DNA of 46,280 nucleotides from Lactiplantibacillus daowaiensis (GCF_005405085.1 NZ_BJDJ01000022.1:1-46280), one strand, 5' to 3'. Counted from the first letter of the stretch, positions 36,442-46,024 are shown. Notes: a model not told the origin generated them from the sequence alone. Numbers and translations are program-made.

Positions 36442-37654
36442 TCCATATCGGGCTGATTTCCCGATTTTAACCACCGAAGTTAACGGGGAACCGTTGACGT
36501 ATCTCGATAGTGCGGCGACATCGCAAAAGCCCCAAGCCGTGATCGATGCGATAACGCATTACTACACCACAAGTAATGCCAATGTCCATCGTGGCGTCTA
36601 TACATTAGCGGCCCAGGCGACCGATCAATATGAAGCAGTTCGCGATCAAGTGGCAGCGTTTATCCACGCTAAAAAGCGCGAAGAGGTCTTCTTCACCCGC
36701 TCGACGACGGAAAGTTTAAACTGGGTTGTCCAAACGTATGGCAATCAAAATATCCATGCTGGTGACGAAATCGTCTTAACGGTCATGGAGCATCACAGTA
36801 ATTTAGTGCCGTGGCAACAATTGGCCCATCGTAAGCAGGCCAAGTTACGCTACATTCAATTGACGAGTGATGGTCAATTGGACTTAGCTGACGCTAAACG
36901 TTTGATTACCGATAAAACTAAACTAGTTGCGGTGGTCCAAACGTCTAATGTTTTAGGTGTCACTAACCCGGTGCAACAATTAGCGGCGCTCGCCCATCAA
37001 CATGGGGCGATTATCGTCGTTGATGGTGCCCAAGCTGTTGCCCATCAGCCGGTTGATGTACAAGCGCTAGATGCGGACTTTTATGCCTTTTCAGGTCATA
37101 AAATGCTAGGCCCCACTGGGATTGGGATACTGTACGGGAAGTATTCATTATTAGCGCAATTGACGCCCGCCCAATTTGGGGGCGAAATGATCGATAACGT
37201 CGATTGGCAAACGACAACGTTTGCCGCGATTCCGCAACGTTTTGAAGCCGGCACCCCTAATATTAGTGGCGTGATCGGTTTAGGTGCGGCCATCACTTAT
37301 TTGCAACAAGTTGGTTGGCCAGCGATTCAAGCCCAAGAACAACAGTTAACCAAGCACTTATTAACCGGATTAACGGCGCTTAACGGTGTCAGCATTTATG
37401 GGCCACTTGATCCCGCGTTACATGGGCCAGTGGTGGCGTTTAATTTGAATGGCGTCCATCCCCATGACGTGGCGACTGGTTTAGATATGGCCGGGGTCGA
37501 AGTCCGGGCAGGGCATCATTGTGCGCAACCGTTGATGCAATATTTACAAGTCAGTGCTACCGTGCGGGCCAGCGTGATGTTTTATAATACGACCGCTGAA
37601 GTCGACCGTTTGTTGGCAGCCCTGACGGAAGTAAAGGAGTTCTTCCAAGGATGA
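36425..37654 (+). CDS. sufS: Cysteine desulfurase SufS
   Basis: PLP-dependent cysteine desulfurase of 409 residues, ATG 36425, overlapping the end of sufD by 17 bases. PLP Lys226 lies in YAFSGHKMLGPTGIGILYG, and the catalytic Cys366 in RAGHHCAQP. EEVFFTRSTTESLNWVV and DGAQAVAHQPVDV complete the cofactor pocket. It transfers the sulfur of cysteine to SufU. Confidence 0.96.
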   Translation: MGKPTNPYRADFPILTTEVNGEPLTYLDSAATSQKPQAVIDAITHYYTTSNANVHRGVYTLAAQATDQYEAVRDQVAAFIHAKKREEVFFTRSTTESLNWVVQTYGNQNIHAGDEIVLTVMEHHSNLVPWQQLAHRKQAKLRYIQLTSDGQLDLADAKRLITDKTKLVAVVQTSNVLGVTNPVQQLAALAHQHGAIIVVDGAQAVAHQPVDVQALDADFYAFSGHKMLGPTGIGILYGKYSLLAQLTPAQFGGEMIDNVDWQTTTFAAIPQRFEAGTPNISGVIGLGAAITYLQQVGWPAIQAQEQQLTKHLLTGLTALNGVSIYGPLDPALHGPVVAFNLNGVHPHDVATGLDMAGVEVRAGHHCAQPLMQYLQVSATVRASVMFYNTTAEVDRLLAALTEVKEFFQG

Positions 37655-38112
37655 GCTTATTAAAGTTAAATGATTTATACAAAACGTTGATTTTAGACCA
37701 TGCGCAACATCCCCATCATCATGGCCAATTAGCTGATGTACCAGGGGTGACGTTGAATAATCCCACTTGCGGTGATGTGATTCAAGTTCAACTAGCTGTG
37801 CAACGAAATCAGATCGAACAGATTGCGTTTAGCGGAACGGGCTGTACGATTTCTCAGGCCTCAGCGAGTGTGATGACCGATGTGTTAATTCATCAAACAC
37901 CAGCCCAAGCTCAACAGTTGCTACATGACTTTTCACAGTTGATCATGGGTGAGACGATCACCGCAACCGCCAAAAAACAGTTAGGTGATGCAGCAGTGTT
38001 AGGCACGGTTGCGGAATTTCCAACGCGGATTCGTTGTGCCATGTTAGCTTGGCATGCGGCCGAACAATGTTTAGCACAGATTGGAGGACCCACAAATGAG
38101 TCAAAAAGTTGA
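37651..38112 (+). CDS. sufU: Zinc-dependent sulfurtransferase SufU
   Basis: SufU-type sulfur acceptor, 153 residues, starting at an ATGA overlap with sufS. The three conserved Cys lie in [16 protein letters not shown] and RIRCAMLAW, with Asp next to the first (Zn ligands). Gram-positive bacteria use it in place of SufE. Its last 17 bases overlap sufB. Confidence 0.95.
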   Translation: MSLLKLNDLYKTLILDHAQHPHHHGQLADVPGVTLNNPTCGDVIQVQLAVQRNQIEQIAFSGTGCTISQASASVMTDVLIHQTPAQAQQLLHDFSQLIMGETITATAKKQLGDAAVLGTVAEFPTRIRCAMLAWHAAEQCLAQIGGPTNESKS

Positions 38113-39505
38113 ACAAGTGGTTAGTGATAACCAAAATTATGAATATGGGTTCCACGATGATGTGACCCCGGTTTATTCAACGGGCGAAGGCTTGACGGAA
38201 GCGATTGTTCGCGAAATTTCAGCGGCCAAGCATGAACCACAATGGATGTTAGATTATCGCTTGAAAGCCTATGCTATTTATCAAAAGTTACCGATGCCGA
38301 AGTTCGGCCCGGATTTATCGGGGCTGGATATGGCGCATATGAAATATTTCCAAAAAGCGACGGATAAAAAGTATCGTGATTGGAAAGACGTGCCGCCAAA
38401 AATCAAAGAAACCTTTGACCGGCTGGGGGTGCCAGAAGCTGAACGCAAATATCTAGCAGGTTCCAGTGCCCAATATGAATCAGAAGTCGTCTATCACCGG
38501 ATGCGTGAGACCTTTGACAAGACGGGGATTATTTTTACCGATACTGATACAGCGTTACAAAAGTATCCAGAGTTGTTTAAAAAGTGGTTTGGTAAGTTAG
38601 TACGGCCAGAAGCCAATAAATACGCGGCTTTGAATGCAGCAGTTTGGTCGGGGGGCTCGTTTATTTACGCGCCAAAAGGTGTTAAAGTGACGACCCCCAT
38701 TCAAGCGTACTTCCGGATCAATGCAGAAAATACCGGGCAGTTTGAACGGACCTTGATCATTGTTGATGAAGGGGCTAGCGTCAATTATGTCGAAGGCTGT
38801 ACTGCGCCGAATTATGATTCGGATAGTTTGCATGCGGCGGTTGTTGAAGTTAACGTCTTGGCGAATGCGACTTGTCGGTATACCACGATTCAAAACTGGT
38901 CGAATAATGTGTACAGCTTGGAAACCAAGCGGGCCCAAGCACTCGAAAATGCCACCATGGAATGGGTCGATGGTAACCTGGGGTCAAAGATTACGATGAA
39001 GTATCCATCGGTTTACCTGAATGGCCAAGGGGCGCACGGGACGATGCTGTCGATTGCGGTCGCGGGTCATAATGTGGACCAAGATAATGGGGTGCGGATG
39101 ATTCACAATGCCAAGAATACGACGTCGTCAATCGTCTCCAAGTCGATTGCCAAAGATGGTGGGGCCGTTGACTACCGCGGAACCGTGCGCTTTGGCCGCC
39201 ATTCTGACGGCTCGTTTGCCCATGTGGAATGTGACACGATCATTATGGACGATCAATCATCGAGTGATACGATTCCGTATAATGAAATTCTAAACGGTAA
39301 TGTGTCGATGGAGCATGAAGCTAAGGTGTCAAAAGTCTCTGAAGCCCAATTATACTATTTGATGAGTCGTGGGATTTCAGAACAAAAAGCCACTGAAATG
39401 ATAATCATGGGTTTCGTTGAACCATTTACCAAGCAACTACCAATGGAATATGCGGTGGAATTAAATCGGTTGATTAGTTTTGAGATGGAAGGATCCATCG
39501 GTTAG
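38096..39505 (+). CDS. sufB: Fe-S cluster assembly protein SufB
   Basis: Core scaffold protein SufB of 469 residues. The frame is open from a TTG at 38081, but GGAGG precedes ATG 38096, chosen. Family segments: [44 protein letters not shown] split across the core, [20 protein letters not shown] with the conserved Cys, and [21 protein letters not shown] near the end. Forms SufBC2D with the upstream products. Confidence 0.96.
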   Translation: MSQKVEQVVSDNQNYEYGFHDDVTPVYSTGEGLTEAIVREISAAKHEPQWMLDYRLKAYAIYQKLPMPKFGPDLSGLDMAHMKYFQKATDKKYRDWKDVPPKIKETFDRLGVPEAERKYLAGSSAQYESEVVYHRMRETFDKTGIIFTDTDTALQKYPELFKKWFGKLVRPEANKYAALNAAVWSGGSFIYAPKGVKVTTPIQAYFRINAENTGQFERTLIIVDEGASVNYVEGCTAPNYDSDSLHAAVVEVNVLANATCRYTTIQNWSNNVYSLETKRAQALENATMEWVDGNLGSKITMKYPSVYLNGQGAHGTMLSIAVAGHNVDQDNGVRMIHNAKNTTSSIVSKSIAKDGGAVDYRGTVRFGRHSDGSFAHVECDTIIMDDQSSSDTIPYNEILNGNVSMEHEAKVSKVSEAQLYYLMSRGISEQKATEMIIMGFVEPFTKQLPMEYAVELNRLISFEMEGSIG

Positions 39506-39514
39506 GAGAACAGG

Positions 39515-39820
39515 ATGGCAACAGATTTTAAACAAACTGGGTTGGATGCGTTGAAGACTGTCATTGATCCAGAACTGGGGGTCGATATTGTCAGCTTAGG
39601 CTTGATTTATGATGTGACCAACGATGACCAAGGCCACTGTCTAGTGACGATGACACTGACCATGATGGGATGTCCGTTGACGGATGTTTTGGCTAACGGG
39701 ATTACCGATGCTTTAAAGGCATTACCAGGGGTCAATGAAGTTGAAATCAATCTAGTGTGGGAACCCGCCTGGTCGATTGCCCGCATGTCGCGAGCGGCTC
39801 GATTGACGTTAGGGGTTTAA
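39515..39820 (+). CDS. MIP18/DUF59-family Fe-S protein (SufT/YitW-like)
   Basis: Small cytoplasmic protein of 101 residues, ATG 39515, nine bases after sufB behind TAGGAGAA, so the last gene of the suf operon. It has DPELGVDIVSLGLIYDV, the conserved Cys in MMGCPLTDVLANG, and WEPAWSIARMS. Relatives (SufT, YitW, PaaD) help deliver or mature Fe-S clusters to client proteins. Confidence 0.9.
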   Translation: MATDFKQTGLDALKTVIDPELGVDIVSLGLIYDVTNDDQGHCLVTMTLTMMGCPLTDVLANGITDALKALPGVNEVEINLVWEPAWSIARMSRAARLTLGV

Positions 39821-39876
39821 AGCCGCGTCGATATTAGTGTTATGAAAATAGCGCTTGTGGGTTGTTTGTCGCTTCC

Positions 39877-40051
39877 GGTCAGCTGTAATTCCAGTTGCCA
39901 TGTCGACCGATTCGAGCCTGAGAAGCGGTCTCGAATCTCACTTTGAAGCTCGGTAAAGCCCACCAATCTTCAAAGCTGTCGGTAGTGTAAGTCCGGCAAA
40001 AATCACGCCGAACTAACACTACTTTCACGGCAACTTCCATTACAGCTGACC
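39877..40051. ncRNA. Candidate structured RNA or DNA element: three hairpins in a closing stem
   Basis: Not an open reading frame. A closing stem pairs 39877-39899 with 40029-40051: 13 bp (GGTCAGCTGTAAT and complement), a 3x3 internal loop and 7 bp (AGTTGCC/GGCAACT). Inside are three hairpins: GATTCGAG at 39909-39916 with CTCGAATC at 39930-39937; CTTTGAAG at 39941-39948 with CTTCAAAG at 39968-39975; and a 14-of-16-pair stem of 39982-39997 with 40007-40022. The mismatches within otherwise paired arms suggest maintained pairing. The shape would be a four-way junction. It lies after the suf operon and before a bidirectional terminator, so it could be a 3' UTR element, a small RNA, or a mobile palindromic repeat. 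The strand is undetermined, because perfect stems look alike on both. Confidence 0.6.
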
Positions 40052-40088
40052 TACAGCTAAAATGAGCATACCATTCAAATGAGCATAT

Positions 40089-40123
40089 AAAAATCCGTCA
40101 CATTTTTTGCGTGACGGATTTTT
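40089..40123. terminator. Bidirectional intrinsic terminator
   Basis: Perfect 13-bp stem: AAAAATCCGTCAC at 40089-40101 with GTGACGGATTTTT at 40111-40123. It can end the suf transcript (with the structured element inside its 3' UTR) and, from the other side, the flippase transcript. Confidence 0.92.
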
Positions 40124-40215
40124 GTGCTGTTATTCAAATAATAGTCTTAAATTAGTTAGCAAGTGTTTGAAGACTTATTTTTAACGCGAGTTAGTATCCA
40201 ATTGCGTCAAAATGA

Positions 40216-41844
40216 TTAACGAAAATGTTTATATTGCTTATATTGACGGCCAATTTTTAAGTTTAAAGCCATGCTGGGAATACTGTAAAATGAACCGAAG
40301 AGACCGAAAGTAGCAAGCATCATTGTGCCCTCGATGGCAGCGAAGATAAAGGCTAACACCCGGTTACTAACTGGAAATAGGTGGTCGCCTAGTCCGTAGA
40401 CCAAGACTGCCACGACTAGGAATTGTGCAATCGCGGTGAACATAGTTGTTACATCGGAGTGGCGGAACTTCAACTTAATGTCGCAAGCTTTAAGCAAGTA
40501 CGCCATCCCAGCTAAACTGATACTAGTGAAGGCGATAAATGTTGCCAGTAGCGCACCGTTAGCGTGGTACCAAGCGACTAGTGGCACTTGAACGACTAAC
40601 TTGATGGCTAAGCCGACGATTAAAAGCGTCACAGCCCGGCGATGTTGGCCTAACGATTGAATCAACGTAAAGATGTCAGTGAAAATTGCGAGCGGTAAGC
40701 TAACGATAATAGCCCAACGCATCAACAACCCACCTTGATGATCAAAGCCAAAGAAGACCGTGTTAATTTGTGGCGCTAGCAAGGCCAAGATAATAATCAT
40801 CGGTGCAATTAAGCCGAATAACATTTTAAAGTTAGTCACAATGACTTTGGTGACCTTCGTGCGATCGCCTTGGACACTAGCTAAGATTGGTAAGGTTGTT
40901 TCTGAAACGGCTAATGCTAATGAAATAATTACTGTTGTAATCTTGTTAGGGTTAGCCGAAAATAGCGTAAATAAATTTTGGACGGCGGTGGCCGATTCAG
41001 TGGTCACATGTAGCATGATTTGTTTAAACGTGAACTGGTCGATCAATTGCGATAACGTAATGCCAGCACCGACAAAGACAAATGGAATCGCTTCTTTAAT
41101 AATCGTCATAAAGTCAGCTTTGAGATTCAGCTTGCTGGCGGGGGCACTTTGTTGTAATTGCGCTTGGTATTGTGGTTGATGTTGATGATAGTAATGCCCG
41201 AGATAGGCCAAACTAGCGATCGCGCCAAAGAACGTCGCAAATGTACTGAGACCGATGGCAACCGTTAGTGACTGACTCAAAAGACAATAGCTCACGTAGG
41301 TGGCGACTAAAATGCCGACGACACGGACGAATTGTTCAATCAATTGCGAGACACCAAAGGGCTTCATATCTTGGTTACCTTGAAAGTAGCCGCGAATAAT
41401 ACTCATGACTGGCAAAATAAACAGGGCAGGGGTTAAGAACCGAATCACTAAAGTGGTTGATCGGTAAGCCGTGACTGGCGAGCCCTTGGCAATTAAGGGG
41501 GCAAACCCAAATAAGAGACTGCCACAAATAATCCCAGAAATACTCATAAATAATAGTCCCGCTTTAAAGAGCCGTTGACTATCCAAGTAGCGGTTTTGGG
41601 CATTATACCCAGCGATTTTGCGTGAAATTGCGGTTGGAAAGCCGGAAGTCCCTAATGATAAGAACAGGGCGTATGGCGTATACGCAGCATTGAACATGGC
41701 TTGGGCGGTCATTTGATGTTGCTGTGAACCGAGCATCATTAGCCACGGAATCAAGTAGACGACCCCTAAAACCCGTGAAAAGATACTGCCAAATGACATC
41801 CAAAAAGTGCCTGATAATAACTTGTTTTTCAAAAATTCACCCAC
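40216..41844 (-). CDS. MOP-family flippase, YtgP/MurJ-like
   Basis: Polytopic membrane protein of about 542 residues with about 14 helices, of the oligosaccharide/lipid II flippase group (YtgP/SpoVB-like). The upstream limit is a GTG at 41844 without a good binding site. A TTG at 41832 preceded by GGTGGGTGA gives a start at LKNKLLSGTFWMSFGSIFSR, close to the usual family N-terminus, so it may be the true start. RGYFQGNQDMKPFGVSQLIEQFVRV near 165 is the conserved YtgP loop. The likely role is moving lipid II or a wall polysaccharide precursor across the membrane; this group functionally replaces MurJ in streptococci. Confidence 0.85.
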   Translation of the reverse strand: MGEFLKNKLLSGTFWMSFGSIFSRVLGVVYLIPWLMMLGSQQHQMTAQAMFNAAYTPYALFLSLGTSGFPTAISRKIAGYNAQNRYLDSQRLFKAGLLFMSISGIICGSLLFGFAPLIAKGSPVTAYRSTTLVIRFLTPALFILPVMSIIRGYFQGNQDMKPFGVSQLIEQFVRVVGILVATYVSYCLLSQSLTVAIGLSTFATFFGAIASLAYLGHYYHQHQPQYQAQLQQSAPASKLNLKADFMTIIKEAIPFVFVGAGITLSQLIDQFTFKQIMLHVTTESATAVQNLFTLFSANPNKITTVIISLALAVSETTLPILASVQGDRTKVTKVIVTNFKMLFGLIAPMIIILALLAPQINTVFFGFDHQGGLLMRWAIIVSLPLAIFTDIFTLIQSLGQHRRAVTLLIVGLAIKLVVQVPLVAWYHANGALLATFIAFTSISLAGMAYLLKACDIKLKFRHSDVTTMFTAIAQFLVVAVLVYGLGDHLFPVSNRVLAFIFAAIEGTMMLATFGLFGSFYSIPSMALNLKIGRQYKQYKHFR

Positions 41845-41895
41845 CCATTGTATTGGTTCTTAAATTTAACGTATCATCTATCTTAGCACGTTCAA

Positions 41896-41937
41896 GGCGC
41901 CCTTAACTGCCCGTTTGGGTAAGTTAAGGGCGCTTTT
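41896..41937 (-). terminator. Terminator of the small unknown gene
   Basis: GGCGCCCTTAAC at 41896-41907 pairs with GTTAAGGGCGC at 41923-41933; on the minus strand the A-rich/T-rich flanks fit a weak tail. Confidence 0.65.
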
Positions 41938-41945
41938 AGGTAAAT

Positions 41946-42248
41946 TTAAGCTAATTGCAATTGTGGAAAGCGGCCTTCAGCGTGAAAGGCGTTAATCAAA
42001 GCCGCACTGATAAAGTCCACTCCGTCTGCATCTGGCTTGATGGTCGCAATCTTGGCGGCTAGTTCAGCTTGGGTAACTGGTTGTTTTTGGACTGACGTTT
42101 TGATTAAAAAGGCGATGAGTTGTTCGCTTTCGTCAGCAGTGAATTCATAACTTAATAACACCAAGTCACTATTGGCAAGGTGTAACTTCTCGGCGAATTC
42201 GTTTAAAACGTTAATAATGAGATTTTCGCGATCGTAAGGTGATGGCAT
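41946..42248 (-). CDS. Small cytoplasmic protein of unknown function
   Basis: Protein of 100 residues that I do not recognise. An ATG at 42263 is in frame, but GGAGGAA lies between it and ATG 42248, which is chosen (MPSPYDRENLI). No signal peptide or membrane segment. It looks helical and acidic (FTADESEQLIAFLIKTS). It lies 43 bases downstream of nothing on its strand except the flavoprotein gene stop at the other side, and is followed by its own terminator. Confidence 0.7.
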   Translation of the reverse strand: MPSPYDRENLIINVLNEFAEKLHLANSDLVLLSYEFTADESEQLIAFLIKTSVQKQPVTQAELAAKIATIKPDADGVDFISAALINAFHAEGRFPQLQLA

Positions 42249-42305
42249 GATCAGTTCCTCCATTTTATAGTAGTTAAACTAAGTATATCAGAGGAAAAGG
42301 ATAGC

Positions 42306-43679
42306 TTACAAAAGGTGTTGCGCGGCGAACTGTCCTGAAAGTCGGCCGCTGGTCAAGGCAAATTGGACCGAGCTTCCTGACATATAAACTTGGTTATAAA
42401 TCGCTTTATTAGCCGTTTCACCAGTAGCAAATAAATTGTCAAATGGTTGCCCACTATTAGTTAATACTTGGAAATTTTGATTTATTTTGACACCACCGAA
42501 AGTCCCCATGATAATTGGATAAATCTTGACGGCGTAAAAGGGCGCTTGCTGAATTTTTTTGACGAATTCTTGAGCTTTTCCAAACGAGTCTTTACCTGAG
42601 TCGGCGCCTGCATTATAAGTTGTAATAGTTGTTGATAGTGATTCAACCGGAACGTTCATAGCGGTAGCAAGTTCATTGATTGTTGCGCCTTGAACGACTT
42701 CATTAGTTGAAAGTCCTGATTTTAGTTTTGAAATAATCGCTTGATTAGCCGTAGTAGAATCTAACACTAACCATGGTTGTGGTTGCTGCATGACCAGGTT
42801 GGTCACAACGGCATAGTGATTTTGTTCATTCATAAATCGTTTTCCATGGGCGTTAACGTAAAGCTTTGACCAATCCATGGTGAGTTGATAGGTTTTAGGC
42901 ACATTAGTTGTAATGCCTTCTCCAATGATCCATGGTTCATCGTAAGGCACCGCTCCAGCTTTGATTGCCATTTGAATCCCATCACCTTGATTGCCAGGAC
43001 CAGAATAGCTATGTTGATAAAGGGTGTCACCATTTGGAATGTACTCAGCTAACATCGCTTTATTCTTAGCAAAGCCACCGGTAGCTAAGATAACTGCTTT
43101 AGCGTGAATGACAAAAGAACCGTCGGGAGAGGTTGCCTTGACACCAGTGATCGAATGCGTCGTTTGTTTTTTAAGTGAAACTGCCGATGTATTTAATAGG
43201 ACCTGAATGTGGTGTTGTTTTAATGCTTGCGTTAAATTTTGAATTAGGATAGGGCCACCTAGGCTACCTGCTTCACCCGCAAAGTGAATCCGACGGACCG
43301 GGTCTAAGCCGAAACCAGTGATAGCCGGATAATGGTGGCCGGCATAATCGACTAACCATTCAGTTGTTTTCACGGCTTCATCCATAAAGTAGTTAACAAA
43401 ATTATAGTCAGGATAGGCACTATGAGGATTTGAGGTGGCTTGTCGTGCATGCCATAGAGCCAGCCAACTGTCCTTTGAATCCGTAATGCCAGCTTCGCGT
43501 TGAAAACGGGTATTAGTAGCAGAAATCCCACCACCAGACATGCCAGTTGATCCGCCAAGTACGGACTCTTTTTCAATTAAGGTAACTTGAGCACCATGTT
43601 CATCAGCTGATAGTGCAGCAGCAATCCCAGCACCACCGCCGCCAATAACTAAAACATCTGTAAATTTATCTGTCATCAT
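42306..43679 (-). CDS. FAD_binding_2 flavoprotein (fumarate/urocanate reductase-like)
   Basis: Flavoprotein oxidoreductase of 457 residues, ATG 43679 behind AAGGGGCG (ATG 43676 also possible). The FAD-binding Rossmann motif is VLVIGGGGAGIAAAL followed by LIEKESVLGGSTGMSGG. Further family segments are KAVILATGGFAKN, GKRFMNEQ (active-site Arg region), GTFGGVKIN and LFATGETANKAIYN. It lacks the heme and FMN-binding domains of the larger flavocytochromes and has no signal peptide, so it must receive electrons from a separate partner or act as a dehydrogenase. The substrate is unknown; the divergent TetR regulator suggests induction by it. Confidence 0.86.
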   Translation of the reverse strand: MMTDKFTDVLVIGGGGAGIAAALSADEHGAQVTLIEKESVLGGSTGMSGGGISATNTRFQREAGITDSKDSWLALWHARQATSNPHSAYPDYNFVNYFMDEAVKTTEWLVDYAGHHYPAITGFGLDPVRRIHFAGEAGSLGGPILIQNLTQALKQHHIQVLLNTSAVSLKKQTTHSITGVKATSPDGSFVIHAKAVILATGGFAKNKAMLAEYIPNGDTLYQHSYSGPGNQGDGIQMAIKAGAVPYDEPWIIGEGITTNVPKTYQLTMDWSKLYVNAHGKRFMNEQNHYAVVTNLVMQQPQPWLVLDSTTANQAIISKLKSGLSTNEVVQGATINELATAMNVPVESLSTTITTYNAGADSGKDSFGKAQEFVKKIQQAPFYAVKIYPIIMGTFGGVKINQNFQVLTNSGQPFDNLFATGETANKAIYNQVYMSGSSVQFALTSGRLSGQFAAQHLL

Positions 43680-43837
43680 TTGTAACGCCCCTTTATAAAA
43701 TATGAGTTTAATCTCTTATTGAAACCGTCTTCATGCTAGCATAAGATTAAGAAGCGTTATTCATCATTTCACAAGGTTTGTTGACTTAATCATACAGTCA
43801 TGGCAATGTGTTTACTTTAAGCAAAGGAGGGTTAATA
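43680..43837. promoter_or_regulatory. Divergent control region of flavoprotein and TetR genes
   Basis: It carries the palindrome ATGCTAGCAT near 43733-43742 and TTTCAA, 16 bases, TATTTT as a possible minus-strand promoter. No coding signal is seen. A TetR operator is expected here. Confidence 0.45.
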
Positions 43838-44371
43838 TTGAACGAACTTGATTTACGCGTGCAAAAAACGAGACGAACTTTAAGGCAAACATTAACGACA
43901 CTGCTAGCACAACTATCGTTTTCGAAAATAACCGTTAAGCAATTATGTCGAGAATCGTTGATTAATCGCGTCACTTTTTATAAGCATTATCAAGATAAGA
44001 ATGACTTGTTATATGATTTACTCACTAATCTAACGATTCCTAGTGCGCAAGTTCCTGTAAAACAATTGATCAAAACACCTTTCTCAGTTTTTCCTAGAGT
44101 CGTTATTGATCCGTTACCAAGTATAATTGAACGTCAAAATAATGATATTGCGTTTCAATGGGTCTATCGTCAGTATTTCTATAATTATTATGTAGAAGCT
44201 TTCCAACTGTGCACTTACGATGTCGGCTTACCAAAAGAACTAGTCTCATATACATTAGTAAATAATGCATTTAGCTTTTATAATTGGCAGACCGATTTTA
44301 ATATTGATGCTTCAGAAGCTGAATTAGATATGCTGTTTCAGAAAATGTTTCATTTTGAAATCAAATCATAA
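43838..44371 (+). CDS. TetR-family transcriptional regulator
   Basis: DNA-binding repressor of 177 residues. The frame extends up to a GTG at 43808, but AAAGGAGGG at 43823-43831 points to TTG 43838 (LNELDLRVQKTR) as the start. The N-terminal TetR helix-turn-helix has LTTLLAQLSFSKITVKQLCR and NRVTFYKHYQDKNDLLYDL. The C-terminal half is variable, as usual. It is divergent from the flavoprotein gene and probably represses it. Confidence 0.85.
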   Translation: MNELDLRVQKTRRTLRQTLTTLLAQLSFSKITVKQLCRESLINRVTFYKHYQDKNDLLYDLLTNLTIPSAQVPVKQLIKTPFSVFPRVVIDPLPSIIERQNNDIAFQWVYRQYFYNYYVEAFQLCTYDVGLPKELVSYTLVNNAFSFYNWQTDFNIDASEAELDMLFQKMFHFEIKS

Positions 44372-44409
44372 GTTGCTATAGTACAATCATTTCAAATGGG
44401 GTGGAAAAA

Positions 44410-45078
44410 ATGGCAAGACTAAAACGCATCTTAAAACGCTGGCCAGGGGTGCTAGTGTTAATTGGCTTTTTCCTTGTGTATAGTGTGGCAGAAGTACCGA
44501 TGATTTTGTTAGCATTCATCAAACATCCAACAGTAATCGTACAAGTCGTGATCACCTTAGTGGGGATCCTAGCGTTAGCTGGAGCTGCTTGGTGGATGTG
44601 GCGGTCGTATCAAAAGCAGCCGCCGATTAAGCGGTACTTCACTGCACCGACCCGGTCAATTTTGTTTATGGTTGTGATGATCTTGATTGTCGCCGTTGGT
44701 CAAGCAATCCCAACACCGACTTCAACCAATCAAGCAATGGTAGAACGACTAATGCGGGTAGCACCGGTTGGCATGACGATAATGACCGTCATCGGCGCAC
44801 CGATTTGTGAAGAGTTGATATTTCGTGGCTTATTCTTTCGCTGGCTGTTACCAACGATTAGCAGCTGGCAAACTGGTGCCGTTGGCGTCATTATTTCGGC
44901 GTTGATTTTTGGGTGTATGCATACCTCATTACTCAGTATCGGCGCCATCCCTTATCTCATGATGGGCGTGGCGTTTGCACTGACTTATGTGGCCTTTAAT
45001 GACATCCGTTATAACATGGCCTTGCATATGTTGAATAATTTGATTGCGACAATCATGTTTTTTATGATGGCTTATTAG
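44410..45078 (+). CDS. CPBP-family intramembrane metalloprotease
   Basis: Second CPBP/Rce1-like membrane protease in the window, 222 residues. A GTG at 44401 is in frame, but GGGGTGG precedes ATG 44410, chosen. About six helices; active-site motifs CEELIFRGLFFRW (EExxxR) near 137, FGCMHTS (His) near 165 and HMLNNLI near 205. It is much smaller than the first CPBP protein at 23,192. It lies 106 bases before a membrane-anchored XRE regulator. Role unknown; immunity or protein maturation are usual proposals. Confidence 0.87.
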   Translation: MARLKRILKRWPGVLVLIGFFLVYSVAEVPMILLAFIKHPTVIVQVVITLVGILALAGAAWWMWRSYQKQPPIKRYFTAPTRSILFMVVMILIVAVGQAIPTPTSTNQAMVERLMRVAPVGMTIMTVIGAPICEELIFRGLFFRWLLPTISSWQTGAVGVIISALIFGCMHTSLLSIGAIPYLMMGVAFALTYVAFNDIRYNMALHMLNNLIATIMFFMMAY

Positions 45079-45184
45079 TGGCTTGAAAGCCAGTCATACT
45101 AAGGCCGCAACCAATAAGTGCGGGTCAAGCGCTTGCTTAGTTGACAGCTTATTCGTATGCTAAAACTATCAGGAGGGGATGCAG

Positions 45185-45703
45185 ATGGAGATTGGAGAAC
45201 GCCTACGTGAACAACGCCAAGCCCGTCAATTATCACAAGCTAAGTTAGCCGTGGAATTACATATTTCGCGACAATCAATTTCTAAATGGGAGAACGGGAC
45301 TGCGTTACCAAGTTTTGCGAACGTGGTCGCGATTAGCGACTTATTTGGCATTAGTTTAGATGAATTGATTAAAGGGGATGTCGCATTGATGAATCATTTG
45401 AAAAGTGATCAACGGTTTAGCCCAGTGGGTAAAATCGTGACAATTGGTTTAAGTATTGGGATTGGGTTATTGTTGCTTTTAACGGCATTGAATATTACGG
45501 TCAACCAAGTTAGTGACTGGTTAGCCGGGGTTGAAGTTGTCGGCTTTATTGGGTTAATGATCACGACGAAGTGGCAAACGATTAATCAAGCCTTATCAAA
45601 AAAGGCAGTCGCTTGGGGGATTGTTTGGTTAGCGGCTATGATGGTACCGATTATGCATGATGTTGTGATGGGATTCGTTGCTGGGATTAACTCATATCAT
45701 TAG
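45185..45703 (+). CDS. XRE-family regulator with C-terminal membrane segments
   Basis: Membrane-bound regulator of 172 residues. ATG 45179 is too close to AGGAGGGG, so ATG 45185 (six bases away) is used. Residues about 4-60 form a Cro/CI helix-turn-helix (LREQRQARQLSQAKLAVEL, SRQSISKWENGTALPSF). Three hydrophobic segments follow at about 88-112, 115-132 and 142-168. Such fusions are common in lactobacilli and are thought to sense membrane or small-molecule signals; the target is unknown. It is preceded by a TGCTAAAAC extended -10-like sequence. Confidence 0.86.
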   Translation: MEIGERLREQRQARQLSQAKLAVELHISRQSISKWENGTALPSFANVVAISDLFGISLDELIKGDVALMNHLKSDQRFSPVGKIVTIGLSIGIGLLLLLTALNITVNQVSDWLAGVEVVGFIGLMITTKWQTINQALSKKAVAWGIVWLAAMMVPIMHDVVMGFVAGINSYH

Positions 45704-45712
45704 GAAAAAGAC

Positions 45713-45744
45713 AAAAAGCTGACTCAACTGGGTCAGCTTTTTTT
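45713..45744. terminator. Bidirectional terminator
   Basis: Perfect 11-bp stem, AAAAAGCTGAC at 45713-45723 with GTCAGCTTTTT at 45732-45742, plus further T. It serves the + regulator and the convergent toxin-antitoxin unit. Confidence 0.9.
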
Positions 45745-45748
45745 AACA

Positions 45749-46024
45749 TTAAACGAATTCAATTTTAAGTTGTTTATGTGTTGCGGTGGCAATTTCACTG
45801 AGCACTTTAGTGGAAACGTTCATATTACCATGTTCGATACGTGATATGGTAGATTGTGGTTTGTCGACCAACTGGGCAAACGCACGTTGACTTAAATGCA
45901 AACTATGACGAAGGTCACTAATAGCTAAGGCAGCTTCTAGATTAGCTTTTTCTTGCTGAAAGGCAATCTTAAATTCTGGATTATTTAATTGTCGTTGTTC
46001 GATGTAATCATTGATCTTGCTCAT
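45749..46024 (-). CDS. XRE-family antitoxin (HigA-like)
   Basis: DNA-binding antitoxin of 91 residues, ATG 46024 behind GAGAGGA. The helix-turn-helix covers about 40-85 (RHSLHLSQRAFAQLVDKPQSTISRIEHGNMNVSTKVLSEIA). It follows the toxin-like gene by 48 bases, the toxin-first order of higBA systems. It should neutralise the toxin and repress the operon. Confidence 0.85.
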   Translation of the reverse strand: MSKINDYIEQRQLNNPEFKIAFQQEKANLEAALAISDLRHSLHLSQRAFAQLVDKPQSTISRIEHGNMNVSTKVLSEIATATHKQLKIEFV

